Shown in pieces: positions 1 through 9,112 of a stretch of DNA of 64,000 nucleotides. Position numbers and translations under genes: made by a program. Below the pieces are notes generated by a model. It saw only the letters and a program-made list of their open reading frames with translations, did no database searches and was not told the origin of the DNA. The stretch spans positions 1,860,001 to 1,924,000 of the forward strand of contig NZ_CP102512.1 of NCBI RefSeq assembly GCF_024612015.1. The letters run 5' to 3'. The stretch's first letter is position 1. Each line of letters starts with the position of its first letter. The DNA comes from Streptomyces sp. CA-210063 (GTDB lineage Bacteria; Actinomycetota; Actinomycetes; Streptomycetales; Streptomycetaceae).

Positions 1-1095
1 GTAGGAGCGCACCCGGTCGGCGTGGTCGTGGGTGATGGTGGTGAGGATCAACTCGTCGGCGCCGGTGGCCTCCTGCAGTTGTTCGAGCTGGTCGGCGACG
101 CGCCCCGGAGAGCCGACGAACTGGGTGTCGACGCGGTCGGCGACCAGGGCCCGGTCCGCTTCGGTCCAGGTGTGGGCGCGGGCCTGGTCCGGGGTCGGGA
201 AGGGGATGGCGCCCTCGGCGGTGCGGATGCCGCGGACCCACAGGCCGTAGCCGGTGGCCAGTTCGCGGGCGGTCGCGTCGTCCTCGGCGACGACGACGTC
301 GGCGGAGACGCTGACGTAGGGCTTGTCGAGGTGGTCGGACGGCTGGAACGCGGCGCGGTAGCCCTCGGCCGCCTCCAGTACGGTGGCCGGGCTGACGTGG
401 TAGTTGGCGGCGAAGCGCAGGCCGTTGCGGCCCGCGACGTCGGCGCTCTGTCCGCCGCTGCTGCCGAGGATCCATATCTGCGTCTCGGCGCCCTCGCCGG
501 GGACGGCGTGCGCTTCGATCCCGTCCGCCGAGCGGTAGTCGCCGCGCAGGAGCGCGAGGATGTCGTCGACCTGCTCGCCGTAGTCCTGGGGGGCGGCGCC
601 GGGCTGGTGCAGGAGCTGCTGCTGGAGCAGGAAACGGGGCGAACCGATCAGGTGCTCGGGGGAGAACCGTGGTGGGATCTTCAGCCCGTTGGGGGCTCGC
701 CCGTCGACGACGGGGGTCGTGGTCGGCCGCGGCCCCGCTGCCTGCCCGGGGGGACGTCCGCCCGAGCGGCCGAGGCCCAGGTCTAGTCGCCCGGGGTGCA
801 GGGCGTCGATCAGTCCGAACTCCTCCACGGTCGACAGGGCGGTGCGGTGACCGAGCTGTACGGCCCCGGAGCCGATCCTGATCGTGGAGGTCGCGGAGGC
901 GGTCAGGGCCAGCACGACGGCGGGAGAGGTCCCGGCCACGCCGGGGTTGAGGTGGTGCTCGGCGAACCAGTAACGGGTGTAGCCGAAACGCTCGGTCTGC
1001 TGGGCGAGGTCGATGGTGTTGCGCAGGGCGTCGGCGGCGGTGGAGCCGGACGAGATCGGGACGAGGTCGAGGACCCCGAGAGGGATGCCGGACAT
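1..1095 (-). CDS. LLM-class flavin-dependent oxidoreductase, C-terminus cut by window edge
   Basis: Bacterial-luciferase-like (LLM) monooxygenase, expected to use FMNH2 and O2 on a small organic, probably sulfur-containing, substrate. I translated it from the reverse strand: it starts [17 protein letters not shown], and motifs such as [12 protein letters not shown] and [12 protein letters not shown] are typical of the short single-domain LLM (MsnO8-like) group. The frame is open to base 1, after 365 codons; family members usually end close to this point, so probably only a few residues are missing. A GAGGAG lies about 12 nt before the ATG. It is the last visible gene of a leftward operon, 16 nt after the preceding LLM gene. 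The substrate cannot be inferred from sequence. Confidence 0.88.
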   Translation of the reverse strand, partial: MSGIPLGVLDLVPISSGSTAADALRNTIDLAQQTERFGYTRYWFAEHHLNPGVAGTSPAVVLALTASATSTIRIGSGAVQLGHRTALSTVEEFGLIDALHPGRLDLGLGRSGGRPPGQAAGPRPTTTPVVDGRAPNGLKIPPRFSPEHLIGSPRFLLQQQLLHQPGAAPQDYGEQVDDILALLRGDYRSADGIEAHAVPGEGAETQIWILGSSGGQSADVAGRNGLRFAANYHVSPATVLEAAEGYRAAFQPSDHLDKPYVSVSADVVVAEDDATARELATGYGLWVRGIRTAEGAIPFPTPDQARAHTWTEADRALVADRVDTQFVGSPGRVADQLEQLQEATGADELILTTITHDHADRVRSY

Positions 1096-1111
1096 GGTCG
1101 GGTGTTGCTCC

Positions 1112-2269
1112 TCAGCGGTCGGTGGACGCGGGTGCCGATGCGGGCGCGGATGCGGACTCGGGCTCAAGTGGGGGCCCGGGCCCGGGCCCGGATCCAGGTC
1201 CGGGTTCGGGTTCGGCCATGACCGGAGCCCAGGGGAATGGCGGGTCGGGGATGTCGCGTCGCAGAACGGGGGCGATGTCGGACTGGAAGAGTTCCAGCGA
1301 GGCACGGTGCTGGGCCTGGGTGAGCCCGCCCGCGTCGGCGTGCAGGTGGAGCACGCTGTGGCCGAACTGCTCGTGGTAGCGGTGCACCTTGTCGATCACC
1401 TGTTGAGGGCTGCCGATCAGCGCCGAGCTGCGTTCGACGAAGTCCTCCAGGGTGGCGAACACCGGCTCGACGCCCAGGTGTTTCTGGAACGCGAGACGGC
1501 CCTCGAAGACCGGCCGGTACGCGGCGATGGCCTCCTGTGAGGTGCGGGCCGCGTAGTAGCCGGCCGTTCCCGCGCCGACGACGGCCCCTGCCGGGTCATG
1601 GCCGTACTGCTCCCAGCGCTCCCGGTAGTAGCGGATGAGTTCGGCGTACGGCTCGATCGGGTGGGTGACGTTGGCCGAGAAGAGCGGATCTCCGTAGCGG
1701 GCGGCGAGGTCGACCGATTCGCGGCTGGTCGCGCTGCCGTGCCAGACCCGGATGGGCTGCTGAAGCGGTCTCGGCCACACCTCGGCGTCGGTCAGCTCGG
1801 GTCGGAAGCGCGGGGAGACGCTCACCTTGTCCTGCCGCCAGATCCGGCGGAACAGCTCGTAGCTCTCGGCGTTGCGGTCCCACTGGTCCTCGGGCGTGAC
1901 GTGGAACAGCTCGCGCTGGGCGGTGCCGTTGCCCTTGCCGATGATCAGGTCGAGTCGGCCCGCGGACAGGTGGTCCAGGGTCGCGTAGTCCTCGTACGCG
2001 CGCACCGGGTCGAGCAGGCTGAGGGTGGTGACGGCGGTGAACAGCCGGATCCGGGAGGTGAGCGCGGCGATATGGCTGAGCACGACCGGTGGCGAGGAGG
2101 AGATGAACGGCCGCTCGTGACGTTCGCCGACGCCGAAGCCGTCGAATCCGAGTTCCTCGGCCAGCAGCGCGTTGTCGATCATCTCGCGGAAGCGCTCGTC
2201 GGTGGACTTCTGGAGGCCGGTCACCGGATCCGGTGCGTGCACGATGAGGGTGATGGCCAGGAACTTCAC
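1112..2269 (-). CDS. LLM-class flavin-dependent monooxygenase with Gly/Pro-rich tail
   Basis: Luciferase-family flavin monooxygenase of about 385 residues. The start is a GTG at 2269 that overlaps the stop of the upstream gene (GTGA), which indicates translational coupling; the protein then begins [15 protein letters not shown]. The body is a normal LLM barrel ([14 protein letters not shown] near the N-terminus, [13 protein letters not shown] mid-protein). The last about 30 residues are unusual: an imperfect Gly-Pro and then Ala-Ser-Pro low-complexity tail encoded by repetitive DNA at 1115-1215. Its neighbours (two NtaA-like monooxygenases upstream, another LLM downstream) suggest a role in organosulfur oxidation. 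The reduced flavin could come from the reductase at 5393-5959. The actual substrate is unknown. Confidence 0.88.
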   Translation of the reverse strand: MKFLAITLIVHAPDPVTGLQKSTDERFREMIDNALLAEELGFDGFGVGERHERPFISSSPPVVLSHIAALTSRIRLFTAVTTLSLLDPVRAYEDYATLDHLSAGRLDLIIGKGNGTAQRELFHVTPEDQWDRNAESYELFRRIWRQDKVSVSPRFRPELTDAEVWPRPLQQPIRVWHGSATSRESVDLAARYGDPLFSANVTHPIEPYAELIRYYRERWEQYGHDPAGAVVGAGTAGYYAARTSQEAIAAYRPVFEGRLAFQKHLGVEPVFATLEDFVERSSALIGSPQQVIDKVHRYHEQFGHSVLHLHADAGGLTQAQHRASLELFQSDIAPVLRRDIPDPPFPWAPVMAEPEPGPGSGPGPGPPLEPESASAPASAPASTDR

Positions 2270-3738
2270 GACGCCGCCCGCCGGCTCTCCGGCTCCGGGC
2301 GGGCATCGGGGTGTGCCAGGCCGAGGTGGTCGCGGAGCGTGGTGCCCGTGTAGTCGTGGCGGAACACGCCGCGTTCCTGGAGCAGCGGGACGACGGTGTC
2401 GGCGAAGTCGTCCAGACCGCCGGGGGTGAGGTGCGGGACCAGGATGAAGCCGTCGGCGGCGTCCGTCTGGACGAAGGTGTTGATGGTCTCGGCGACGGTG
2501 GCCGGGGATCCGATGAACGACTGGCGGCCGGTGGTCTCCATGACCAGCTCGCGGATCGACAGGTTCTCCGCCGCGGCGCGCTCGCGCCATTGCCTGGCGA
2601 CGGCGATCGGGTCGCGGAACATCCGGACGCTGGCCCGGCCGCGGGCGATGGTGTTCTCGCCGGGGTCCGGGTCGATGTCGGGGAGCGGGCCGTCCGGGTC
2701 GTAGGCGGAGAGGTCCCGGTTCCAGATGTGTTCGAGGTACTTGATCGCGGTCTGGCCGCTGACCTGTCGGCGTCGTACCTCGTGTGCCAGCTCCTGCGCC
2801 TCGGCGTCGGTGTCGCCGAGGACGAAGGTCGCCGCGGGCAGGATCAGCAGCTGGTCATGGGTTCGGCCGTGGCGGGCGAGCCGTCCCTTGACGTCGGCGT
2901 AGAACTCCTGGCCCGCCTCCAGGGTGCTGTGCCGGCTGAAGATGGCGTCGGCGCTGGAGGCGGCGAACTCGCGGCCCTCGTCGGAGTCGCCGGCCTGGAA
3001 GATCACCGGGCGGCCCTGCGGGCTGCGCGGGACGTTGAACTGACCGGCGATGTCGAAGTGCTGTCCTTGGTGGACGAAGGCTCCGGCCTGCGCGTCCTTC
3101 AGGAAGATGCCGGATTCCCGGTCGGCGACGATTTCGTCGCCGTGCCAGGAGTCGAACAGCTCGGTGGCGGTGGCCAGGAACTCCTTGGCCCTGGAATAGC
3201 GCTGGTCCTGGGGGAGGAAGCCGCCGCGGCGGAAGTTCTCGCCGGTGAAGGCGTCCCAGGAGGTGACGACGTTCCAGGCGGCGCGTCCGCCCGAGAGGTG
3301 ATCCAGGCCGGCGAACTGACGGGCCACCTCGTAGGGCTCGTTGAAGGTGGAGTTGATGGTGCCGGTCAGGCCGAGATGTTCGGTGACGGCGGCGAGCGCG
3401 GACAGGACGGTGAAGGTGTCGGGGCGCCCCACCACGTCCAAGTCGTAGATCCGGCCGCCCTGTTCGCGCAGTCGCAGTCCTTCGGCAAGGAAGAGGAAGT
3501 CGAACTTGGCGCGTTCGGCGGTCCGCGCGAAGTGCGCGAACGAGCTGAACTCGATCTGGCTGCCCGCCCGCGGGTCGCTCCACACGGTGGTGTTGTTCAC
3601 GCCGGGGAAATGGGCTGCGAGATGGATCTGCTTCAAGGGCTTGCCCGAGGCCGCCTTGCTCGTGGCCGCCTTGCTCGTGGCCGCCTTGCTCGTGGCCGGT
3701 GTGCCCGTGCCCGGTGTGCCCGTGGTCGGTTCGCTCAT
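2266..3738 (-). CDS. NtaA/SnaA/DszA-family FMNH2-dependent monooxygenase
   Basis: About 490 residues, matching the NtaA/SnaA/DszA/SoxA subgroup of LLM monooxygenases, which oxidise sulfones, nitrilotriacetate, S-substituted cysteines and similar compounds with FMNH2 from a separate reductase. Family signatures include FARTAERAKFDFLFLAEGL, DHLSGGRAAWNVVTS and a C-terminal FRHDYTGTTLRDHLGL. The ATG at 3738 precedes a non-conserved Thr/Ala/Ser/Lys-rich stretch (residues about 12-32) encoded by a 15-bp direct repeat. The downstream LLM gene overlaps by 4 nt. It is paralogous to the genes at 3759, 6066 and 20051. The B. subtilis enzyme CmoJ (YtnJ) is a known member of this subgroup acting on N-acetylated S-(2-succino)cysteine, so a similar role is a reasonable but unproven guess. 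Confidence 0.9.
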   Translation of the reverse strand: MSEPTTGTPGTGTPATSKAATSKAATSKAASGKPLKQIHLAAHFPGVNNTTVWSDPRAGSQIEFSSFAHFARTAERAKFDFLFLAEGLRLREQGGRIYDLDVVGRPDTFTVLSALAAVTEHLGLTGTINSTFNEPYEVARQFAGLDHLSGGRAAWNVVTSWDAFTGENFRRGGFLPQDQRYSRAKEFLATATELFDSWHGDEIVADRESGIFLKDAQAGAFVHQGQHFDIAGQFNVPRSPQGRPVIFQAGDSDEGREFAASSADAIFSRHSTLEAGQEFYADVKGRLARHGRTHDQLLILPAATFVLGDTDAEAQELAHEVRRRQVSGQTAIKYLEHIWNRDLSAYDPDGPLPDIDPDPGENTIARGRASVRMFRDPIAVARQWRERAAAENLSIRELVMETTGRQSFIGSPATVAETINTFVQTDAADGFILVPHLTPGGLDDFADTVVPLLQERGVFRHDYTGTTLRDHLGLAHPDARPEPESRRAAS

Positions 3739-3758
3739 GGTCGTACGACTCCTCCGGC

Positions 3759-4967
3759 TCAGGCGGTGGCAGCGGCGTAGCGGTTTGCGGGGCGGGCGAG
3801 TCCGAGGAGCCCGCGCAGGGTGTCCGCCTCGTACGTGTGCCGGAAGGCGCCCCGGCGTTGGAGTTCGGGCACCAGGCCCCGGGTGATCTGTTCCAGGTCG
3901 TGGCCGATCGCTCCGGGGCGCAGCCGGAAGCCGCTCAGTCCGGCCTCGCGCCACTCCAGCAGCAGGTCCGCCAGTTCCGCGGGCGTGCCCGTGAACACCT
4001 CCGCGTCGCTTGAGTAGGCGTATCCGGCGAGGTCGTCCAGGCGCGTCCTGCGGTCCTGCGCCGCCGTGTGATCGTCGTCCAGGAACACGACCAGGTCACC
4101 GAAGACGTGCAGCGGCTCCTCCGCCCGACCTGCCGCGGCCTGCGCTGCGCGGATCTCGGCGACGACGGCGCGGGCCTGGTCGATGTCGTGCGGGGTGACG
4201 TAACCGATGTCGGCCGAACGGCCCACCAGTTGATACGGCACGCTCTGGTGCGCGAGCGCGCTGACAACGGGCTGTCCCTGCGGCGGCCGAGGGGTGATCG
4301 AGGGTCCCTTGACGCTGAAGTGCCTGCCCTCGAAGTCGATGTAGTGCAGCTTGTCGCGGTCGATGAAGCGCCCGGTGGCGACGTCGCGGATCTCCGCGTC
4401 GTCCTCCCAGCTGTCCCACAGTCGGCGTACCACCTCGATGTGGTCGGCGGCCTCCTCGAAGAGGTCGGCGATCAGTTCCCGGCCGGCCGGGGTGTCCCGG
4501 TCCTCGGCAGGGAGAGGCGGGAAGGTGCGGCGGCCGAAGTGCGCGGCCTCGTCCTGGCGTGCCGTCACCTGGACCCGCAGGCCCGCGCGGCCGGTGCTGA
4601 CGTAGTCCAGGGTGGCGATCGCCTTGGAGATGTGGAACGGCTCGGTGTGGGTGGCGACCACGGTGGGCACCAGCCCGATGTGCCGGGTCAGCGGTGCGAC
4701 CCGGGAAGCGACCAGCACGGCGTCCAGTCGGCCCCGCACCTGGTCGGTGCGCCCGTCCAGCTCCGTCAGGTGCGAGGACTGCGGTCCGAGCGAGTCCTCG
4801 AACGTCACGAAGTCGAGCAGGCCGCGCTCGGCCTCGGTCACGAGGTCGGCCCAGTAACCGGCAGTGAACAGGTCGTGAGGCCGGGCGCCCGGCTCGCGCC
4901 ATGCGGCCGGGTGCCAACCGGTGCCGTCCAGCGCCACGGCAAGATGAAGAGGGGGATGCGCGAACAC
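3759..4967 (-). CDS. NtaA-family LLM monooxygenase, first gene after leader peptide A
   Basis: Flavin-dependent monooxygenase of about 402 residues. I chose the GTG at 4967 because GGAAGG lies 9 nt upstream and the family homology starts there (MFAHPPLHLAVALDGTGWHP); the open frame continues further upstream but that stretch overlaps a leader peptide in another frame. Recognisable parts are RLWDSWEDDAEIRD, FSVKGPSITPRPPQGQP and the C-terminal FRHTYEADTLRGLLGLARP. It closely resembles the gene at 6066-7166 and is probably a duplicate that diverged in substrate. It lies 20 nt upstream of the next LLM gene and 73 nt after the cysteine-containing leader peptide, so it is likely controlled by cysteine supply. 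Confidence 0.88.
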   Translation of the reverse strand: MFAHPPLHLAVALDGTGWHPAAWREPGARPHDLFTAGYWADLVTEAERGLLDFVTFEDSLGPQSSHLTELDGRTDQVRGRLDAVLVASRVAPLTRHIGLVPTVVATHTEPFHISKAIATLDYVSTGRAGLRVQVTARQDEAAHFGRRTFPPLPAEDRDTPAGRELIADLFEEAADHIEVVRRLWDSWEDDAEIRDVATGRFIDRDKLHYIDFEGRHFSVKGPSITPRPPQGQPVVSALAHQSVPYQLVGRSADIGYVTPHDIDQARAVVAEIRAAQAAAGRAEEPLHVFGDLVVFLDDDHTAAQDRRTRLDDLAGYAYSSDAEVFTGTPAELADLLLEWREAGLSGFRLRPGAIGHDLEQITRGLVPELQRRGAFRHTYEADTLRGLLGLARPANRYAAATA

Positions 4968-5004
4968 GAAAGGGTGCCTTCCTGGTTGACCATGTGTGAT
5001 CACC

Positions 5005-5023
5005 AGCCCTCGCACAGAGGGCT
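5005..5023 (-). promoter_or_regulatory. hairpin between leader peptide A and its operon
   Basis: Perfect 7-bp inverted repeat (AGCCCTC/GAGGGCT) with a 5-nt loop, 17 nt past the stop codon of leader peptide A and before the first LLM gene. The position suits an attenuator hairpin whose folding depends on ribosome progress through the leader. No U-tract follows, so factor-dependent termination or translational control is as likely as intrinsic termination. Confidence 0.45.
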
Positions 5024-5040
5024 CGATGGCGGGGAACAGG

Positions 5041-5169
5041 TCAGGAACGACAGAGGGCGCCGGCCACCCGTCGCAGATCGATGTGGGTCCGGGAGTACAG
5101 GCGGACACAGCCGCGCGCGACGAGAGCCTCGGCAGCCGGGACGAGCACGCGGGAAACGGAGGACAACAC
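5041..5169 (-). CDS. cysteine-containing leader peptide A
   Basis: A short reading frame in the 425-nt gap upstream of the LLM operon, reading leftward and ending in THIDLRRVAGALCRS then TGA. This C-terminus (H-I-D-L, then A-x-C just before the stop) is shared with three other short frames in this window and matches the pattern of small actinobacterial proteins annotated as putative leader peptides upstream of sulfur genes. The start is uncertain: GTG at 5169 has GGAGG 5 nt upstream; TTG at 5166 and GTG at 5175 are alternatives. The peptide is about 42 residues with two Cys, one next to the stop. Likely role: stalling at Cys codons when Cys-tRNA is scarce changes expression of the genes at 4967-1. 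Unlike the other three it has a good ribosome-binding site. Confidence 0.72.
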   Translation of the reverse strand: MLSSVSRVLVPAAEALVARGCVRLYSRTHIDLRRVAGALCRS

Positions 5170-5210
5170 CGTCACCTCCGCTCTTCCGGCTGTCTGTCCT
5201 GCTCGGACTG

Positions 5211-5263
5211 GGGTCTGCCGTGCTCGGAACGGGGTCTGCCGTGCTCCGACATGGCAGACCCCG
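5211..5263 (-). promoter_or_regulatory. alternative hairpins sharing one arm (terminator or 5' UTR switch)
   Basis: A 10-bp arm (GGGGTCTGCC on the reverse strand, 5254-5263) can pair perfectly with either of two copies of its complement, at 5231-5240 and 5211-5220. The two structures are mutually exclusive. The region is downstream of the FMN reductase gene and upstream of leader peptide A. The inner hairpin (10 bp, 13-nt loop) could terminate the upstream operon; the presence of two competing partners also allows a switch in the leader mRNA. I could not place a convincing promoter relative to it. Confidence 0.5.
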
Positions 5264-5392
5264 TGTCGTCGCAGGCTAAGCGGAGCTGGACGGACGAAGG
5301 TGGAGGGCGTGTTGCGGTTCCATGAAACCGTCCAGAGGCTCCTGGCAGGGCGGGAGTGTCAGGCGGCCTTCGTGCCGCGTCGGCGGTCACGG

Positions 5393-5959
5393 TCAAGCTG
5401 CTCGTCCGGTGGCCGCCGGCAGGGCCGTGCGGCTGCCGAGGGCTTCGGAGAACTGGTCGACGACCCGGGCGAGGGCCTCGGCCGGGCCCGGCGCGACGGT
5501 CAGGGTGCGGTCGTCGCCCACCGCGATGTCCTTGTCGAGCGTGAACCAGCCCTGGACGATGTGCGCGGCGCCCATGGAACTGAGCACGGGGCGCAGGGCG
5601 TAGTCGATCGCCAGGACGTGCGCCGTGGTCCCGCCGGTCGCCAGCGGAAGGACCGTCTTGCCGGCCAGGGCGTACTGCGGCAGCAGGTCCAGTAGGGACT
5701 TCAGCAGCCCGGAGTAGGCGGCCTTGTAGACGGGGGTGCCGATCACCACCCCGTCCGCCCGCTCGAACAGGGCCGTGGCCTCGACGATCGCCGGATGCCG
5801 GAAGTCGGCCCCGAGCAGCGCCTCGGCGGGGATCGTGCGGACGTCCAGCGGGATCACCTCGTGCCCCTGCGCGATGAGCCGGTCGTCCAGGTGGCGCAGC
5901 AGCCGTGCGGTGCGGGAGGTGGCGGAGGGGCTTCCTGAGACGGAGAGGACGGTGGACAT
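5393..5959 (-). CDS. NAD(P)H-dependent FMN reductase (SsuE-like)
   Basis: 188-residue flavodoxin-like reductase that supplies FMNH2 to two-component LLM monooxygenases. The N-terminal MSTVLSVSGSPSATSRT carries the typical SGSP-x-xSRT flavin phosphate-binding loop, and GVVIGTPVYKAAYSGLLKS is the hallmark of SsuE/MsuE proteins. The ATG at 5959 has AAGG 7 nt upstream. It is the only flavin reductase in the window, so it may serve several of the seven LLM enzymes. It is the last gene before the hairpins at 5211-5263, downstream of an LLM gene and a tiny frame. Confidence 0.93.
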   Translation of the reverse strand: MSTVLSVSGSPSATSRTARLLRHLDDRLIAQGHEVIPLDVRTIPAEALLGADFRHPAIVEATALFERADGVVIGTPVYKAAYSGLLKSLLDLLPQYALAGKTVLPLATGGTTAHVLAIDYALRPVLSSMGAAHIVQGWFTLDKDIAVGDDRTLTVAPGPAEALARVVDQFSEALGSRTALPAATGRAA

Positions 5960-5970
5960 GAGGAGACCTT

Positions 5971-6069
5971 TCAGGAGTACCGAGTGGGCTGGGACAGTTC
6001 GGGCCATCCGCGCGCCGCATGCGGCAGCTCGGTGCTGGTCGCCGCCACTGCCGTCGCGGTGTGCGTCAT
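5971..6069 (-). CDS. possible 32-residue ORF coupled to upstream LLM gene
   Basis: A short frame begins with an ATG that overlaps the stop of the LLM gene (ATGA at 6066-6069) and ends 11 nt before the reductase ATG. The product (MTHTATAVAATSTELPHAAR, then 12 more residues) has no recognisable domain, cysteine or membrane segment. The coupling geometry equals that of the genuine gene pairs here, and a similar tiny frame follows the LLM gene at 20051-21406. It may be a small protein, a translational relay to the reductase, or chance. Confidence 0.3.
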   Translation of the reverse strand: MTHTATAVAATSTELPHAARGWPELSQPTRYS

Positions 6070-7166
6070 CGGGCCGTGTCCGTCCGTCGGGCGTAGCGGT
6101 CCGCGGGGCGAGGCAGGCCGAGGTGGTCGCGGAGGGTGCGGCCGGTGTAGTCGGTGCGGAAGACTCCGCGCTCGCGCAGCGCCGGTACGAGTTCGTGGAC
6201 CACGGCGGGCAGATCGGCTGGGGCCGAGGCCGGGAGGAGGTGGAAGCCGTCGGCGCCGGAGGCCGCGTGCCAGTCGGCGAGCAGTCCGGCGAGGTCCGCG
6301 GCGGTGCCGGTGAAGCGGACTGTGTCGGCGGCTGGGAGTGAGCGGGGCCCTGGCCCGGCCCCACCGCCGAGATCGACCGCGACGCGTACCAGCACCCGCA
6401 GCGCGCCCGGGTCTCGTCCGGCCTCCGCCGTCCGGTTCAGCAGCGCCGCACGGGCGAGCCGGACGGTGGCCGGCTGATCGACGTCCAGCAGTACGACGTC
6501 GGCGTGCCCCGCGGCCAGTTCCCACTGCCCGTCGGAGTCGTGCACATCGAGGGCGACGGCGAGCGGCGGTCGCCCTTGCGGCGGGCGGGGGACCATGGAC
6601 GGCCCGCGGACGGAGACGCGCGGGCCGTCGAAGTCCATGTGGTGCGGCCGGTGTCGGTCGGTGAAACCGCCGGTGGCGGCGTCCCATATCTCCGCGCCGT
6701 CCGCCCAGCTGTCCCACAACCGGGCGGCGAACTCGGCGACGTCGGCCGCCTCGGCCCACAGCTCGGCGGCGGATGCCCGGGGGAAGCGGCTCACGGCGGG
6801 GGCCTCGGCGGTGGAGACGTCGACCTGCCAGCCGGCCCGGCCCTGACTGACGAAGTCCAGGTTGGCGAGGGCGGTGGAGGTGTGGAAGGGCTCGGTGTGG
6901 GTGGTGGTCATGGTCGGGACAAGGCCGATCCGTCTGGTCTCGGAGGCGACGCGGGCCAGTACGGCCGCCGCGTCGAGCCCGCCGCCGCTGCCGCCGGGTG
7001 GCGGCGCGGGAGAGTCGCCGACGGTCACGAAGTCCAGGGCGCCCTGCTCGGCGAGACGAACCAGGTCCGCCCAGGGGGCGGCGGTGAGGGGAGCGGTGGG
7101 ATCGGCGTCGGCGGGGTGGTGGCCGGTCCCGCCGAGGTCGAGGGAGAGGTGGAGTTCGCGGGGCAT
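6066..7166 (-). CDS. NtaA-family LLM monooxygenase
   Basis: About 366 residues from an ATG at 7166 (AGGA 9 nt upstream; protein starts MPRELHLSLDLGGTGHHP). It shares RLWDSWADGAEIWD, VSVRGPSMVPRPPQGRP and the C-terminal FRTDYTGRTLRDHLGLPRP with the gene at 3759-4967, so the two are paralogues. It is somewhat shorter than typical NtaA-group members because several loops are trimmed. A Gly/Pro-rich loop near residue 75 is encoded by a GC-rich run. It lies between the importer genes upstream and the FMN reductase downstream. An in-frame GTG at 7217 is a possible but less likely start. Confidence 0.88.
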   Translation of the reverse strand: MPRELHLSLDLGGTGHHPADADPTAPLTAAPWADLVRLAEQGALDFVTVGDSPAPPPGGSGGGLDAAAVLARVASETRRIGLVPTMTTTHTEPFHTSTALANLDFVSQGRAGWQVDVSTAEAPAVSRFPRASAAELWAEAADVAEFAARLWDSWADGAEIWDAATGGFTDRHRPHHMDFDGPRVSVRGPSMVPRPPQGRPPLAVALDVHDSDGQWELAAGHADVVLLDVDQPATVRLARAALLNRTAEAGRDPGALRVLVRVAVDLGGGAGPGPRSLPAADTVRFTGTAADLAGLLADWHAASGADGFHLLPASAPADLPAVVHELVPALRERGVFRTDYTGRTLRDHLGLPRPADRYARRTDTAR

Positions 7167-7249
7167 GACCTCGTGTCCTGTACGAAGGAGACCTGCGCGC
7201 CGGAGCGAGTCCTGCACGGAGGTGTGAGGGAAGGGAGCGGAGGGACAGG

Positions 7250-7276
7250 GGCGCGGAGGCGTGCGGCCTCCGCGCC
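7250..7276 (-). terminator. strong hairpin after the binding-protein gene
   Basis: Perfect 11-bp inverted repeat (GGCGCGGAGGC/GCCTCCGCGCC) with a 5-nt loop, starting 7 nt after the stop codon of the binding-protein gene at 7284-8267. There is no T-run. It could terminate, partly terminate or stabilise the importer mRNA upstream of the LLM gene. Confidence 0.6.
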
Positions 7277-7283
7277 GGGTCGG

Positions 7284-8267
7284 CTATGTGTTGGTCCTGG
7301 GCAGGCCGCGCGGGTTGATCTCGGACTTGGTCACGGCCTCGTCGGACAGGCCCCAGCGCTGAAGCACCTTCGCGTATGTGCCGTTCTCGATGACCTCGTT
7401 GAGAGCGTCGGCGAGCGGCTTGACCAGTCCGCTGTCCTTCTTGGTGGTGGCCGCGATGAGGCCCTGGAGGGTGGCGCCGGCACCGGAGTACGTGCCGACG
7501 ACCTCCGTCTTGCCGGTGGTGGCCGCGTGGTAGGCGGCGGTGGGGTTGGGGCCGAGGTAGAGGTCGATCCGGCCGGACTGGAGGGCGAGGTAGGTGTCGC
7601 TGTCGTTCTGGTAGTACTTGATGTCCACCGGCTCGCGGCCGGCCTTCTCGTTGTCCTTGCTCCACTCGATGAGCAGCTTCTCCTGGTTGGTGCCGCTGCC
7701 CACCGCGACCGTCTTGCCCGCCACGTCCTCGGGCCCGGTGATCTTCAGGCCGCTGCCCTTCTTCGCCTCGAAGCCCAGGTTGTCCTCGCGGTAGGTGGCG
7801 AAGTCGTACTTCTCCTTGCGCTCCTCGGTGACGGTGATGTTGCTGAAACCGACGTCGTACTTGGCGCTGTCGAGGCCGACGAAGATGTTCTCCCAGGAGA
7901 CCGTGTTGATGTGCAGCTTGAGGTCGAGCACGTCGGCGACCAGAGAGGCGATGTCGGGCTCGACGCCGATGACGGTCTTGTTGTCGGTGGCGAAGAAGGT
8001 CAGCGGCGCGGCGGAGCCGGACGAGTCGACGATCTCCAGGGTGCCTCTCCTGCGGATCTCCTCCGGGACCTGGGCGGCTATGGAGTCGACCTTGTCGGTG
8101 GTGATGCGGTTCTGGTCCGGGCTCAGGTTGATCTTCGTCTTGCTGCCCGACGTGTCCGCGACCTCGGTCGTGCCGCCGTCGTCGGGGTTGCCGCACGCGG
8201 CGAGGACGAGGGCGGCGGCGAGTCCGAGCGCGGCTGCGGCGGTGCGGCGGGTGATCGAGGTGGACAT
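7284..8267 (-). CDS. polar amino acid-type ABC importer, substrate-binding lipoprotein 1
   Basis: 327-residue extracellular binding protein of the polar amino acid (cystine/glutamine) family. The N-terminus is a lipoprotein signal with Cys25 in LVLAAC. Solute-binding signatures follow: IVDSSGSAAPLTFFATDNKT, GVEPDIASLVADVLDLKL, KYDVGFSNITVTEERK and a C-terminal LQRWGLSDEAV. RBS AAGGAG precedes the ATG. It lies 38 nt after the ATPase gene and is a distant paralogue of the second binding protein at 10144-11100. Among monooxygenases and cysteine leaders, cystine or an S-substituted cysteine is the most likely ligand, by inference. Confidence 0.92.
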   Translation of the reverse strand: MSTSITRRTAAAALGLAAALVLAACGNPDDGGTTEVADTSGSKTKINLSPDQNRITTDKVDSIAAQVPEEIRRRGTLEIVDSSGSAAPLTFFATDNKTVIGVEPDIASLVADVLDLKLHINTVSWENIFVGLDSAKYDVGFSNITVTEERKEKYDFATYREDNLGFEAKKGSGLKITGPEDVAGKTVAVGSGTNQEKLLIEWSKDNEKAGREPVDIKYYQNDSDTYLALQSGRIDLYLGPNPTAAYHAATTGKTEVVGTYSGAGATLQGLIAATTKKDSGLVKPLADALNEVIENGTYAKVLQRWGLSDEAVTKSEINPRGLPRTNT

Positions 8268-8305
8268 GGTCGTGCTCCTTGCTTGCGGAAAGGGGGGAGG
8301 GTTGG

Positions 8306-9108
<803 letters not shown>

Positions 9109-9112
<4 letters not shown>

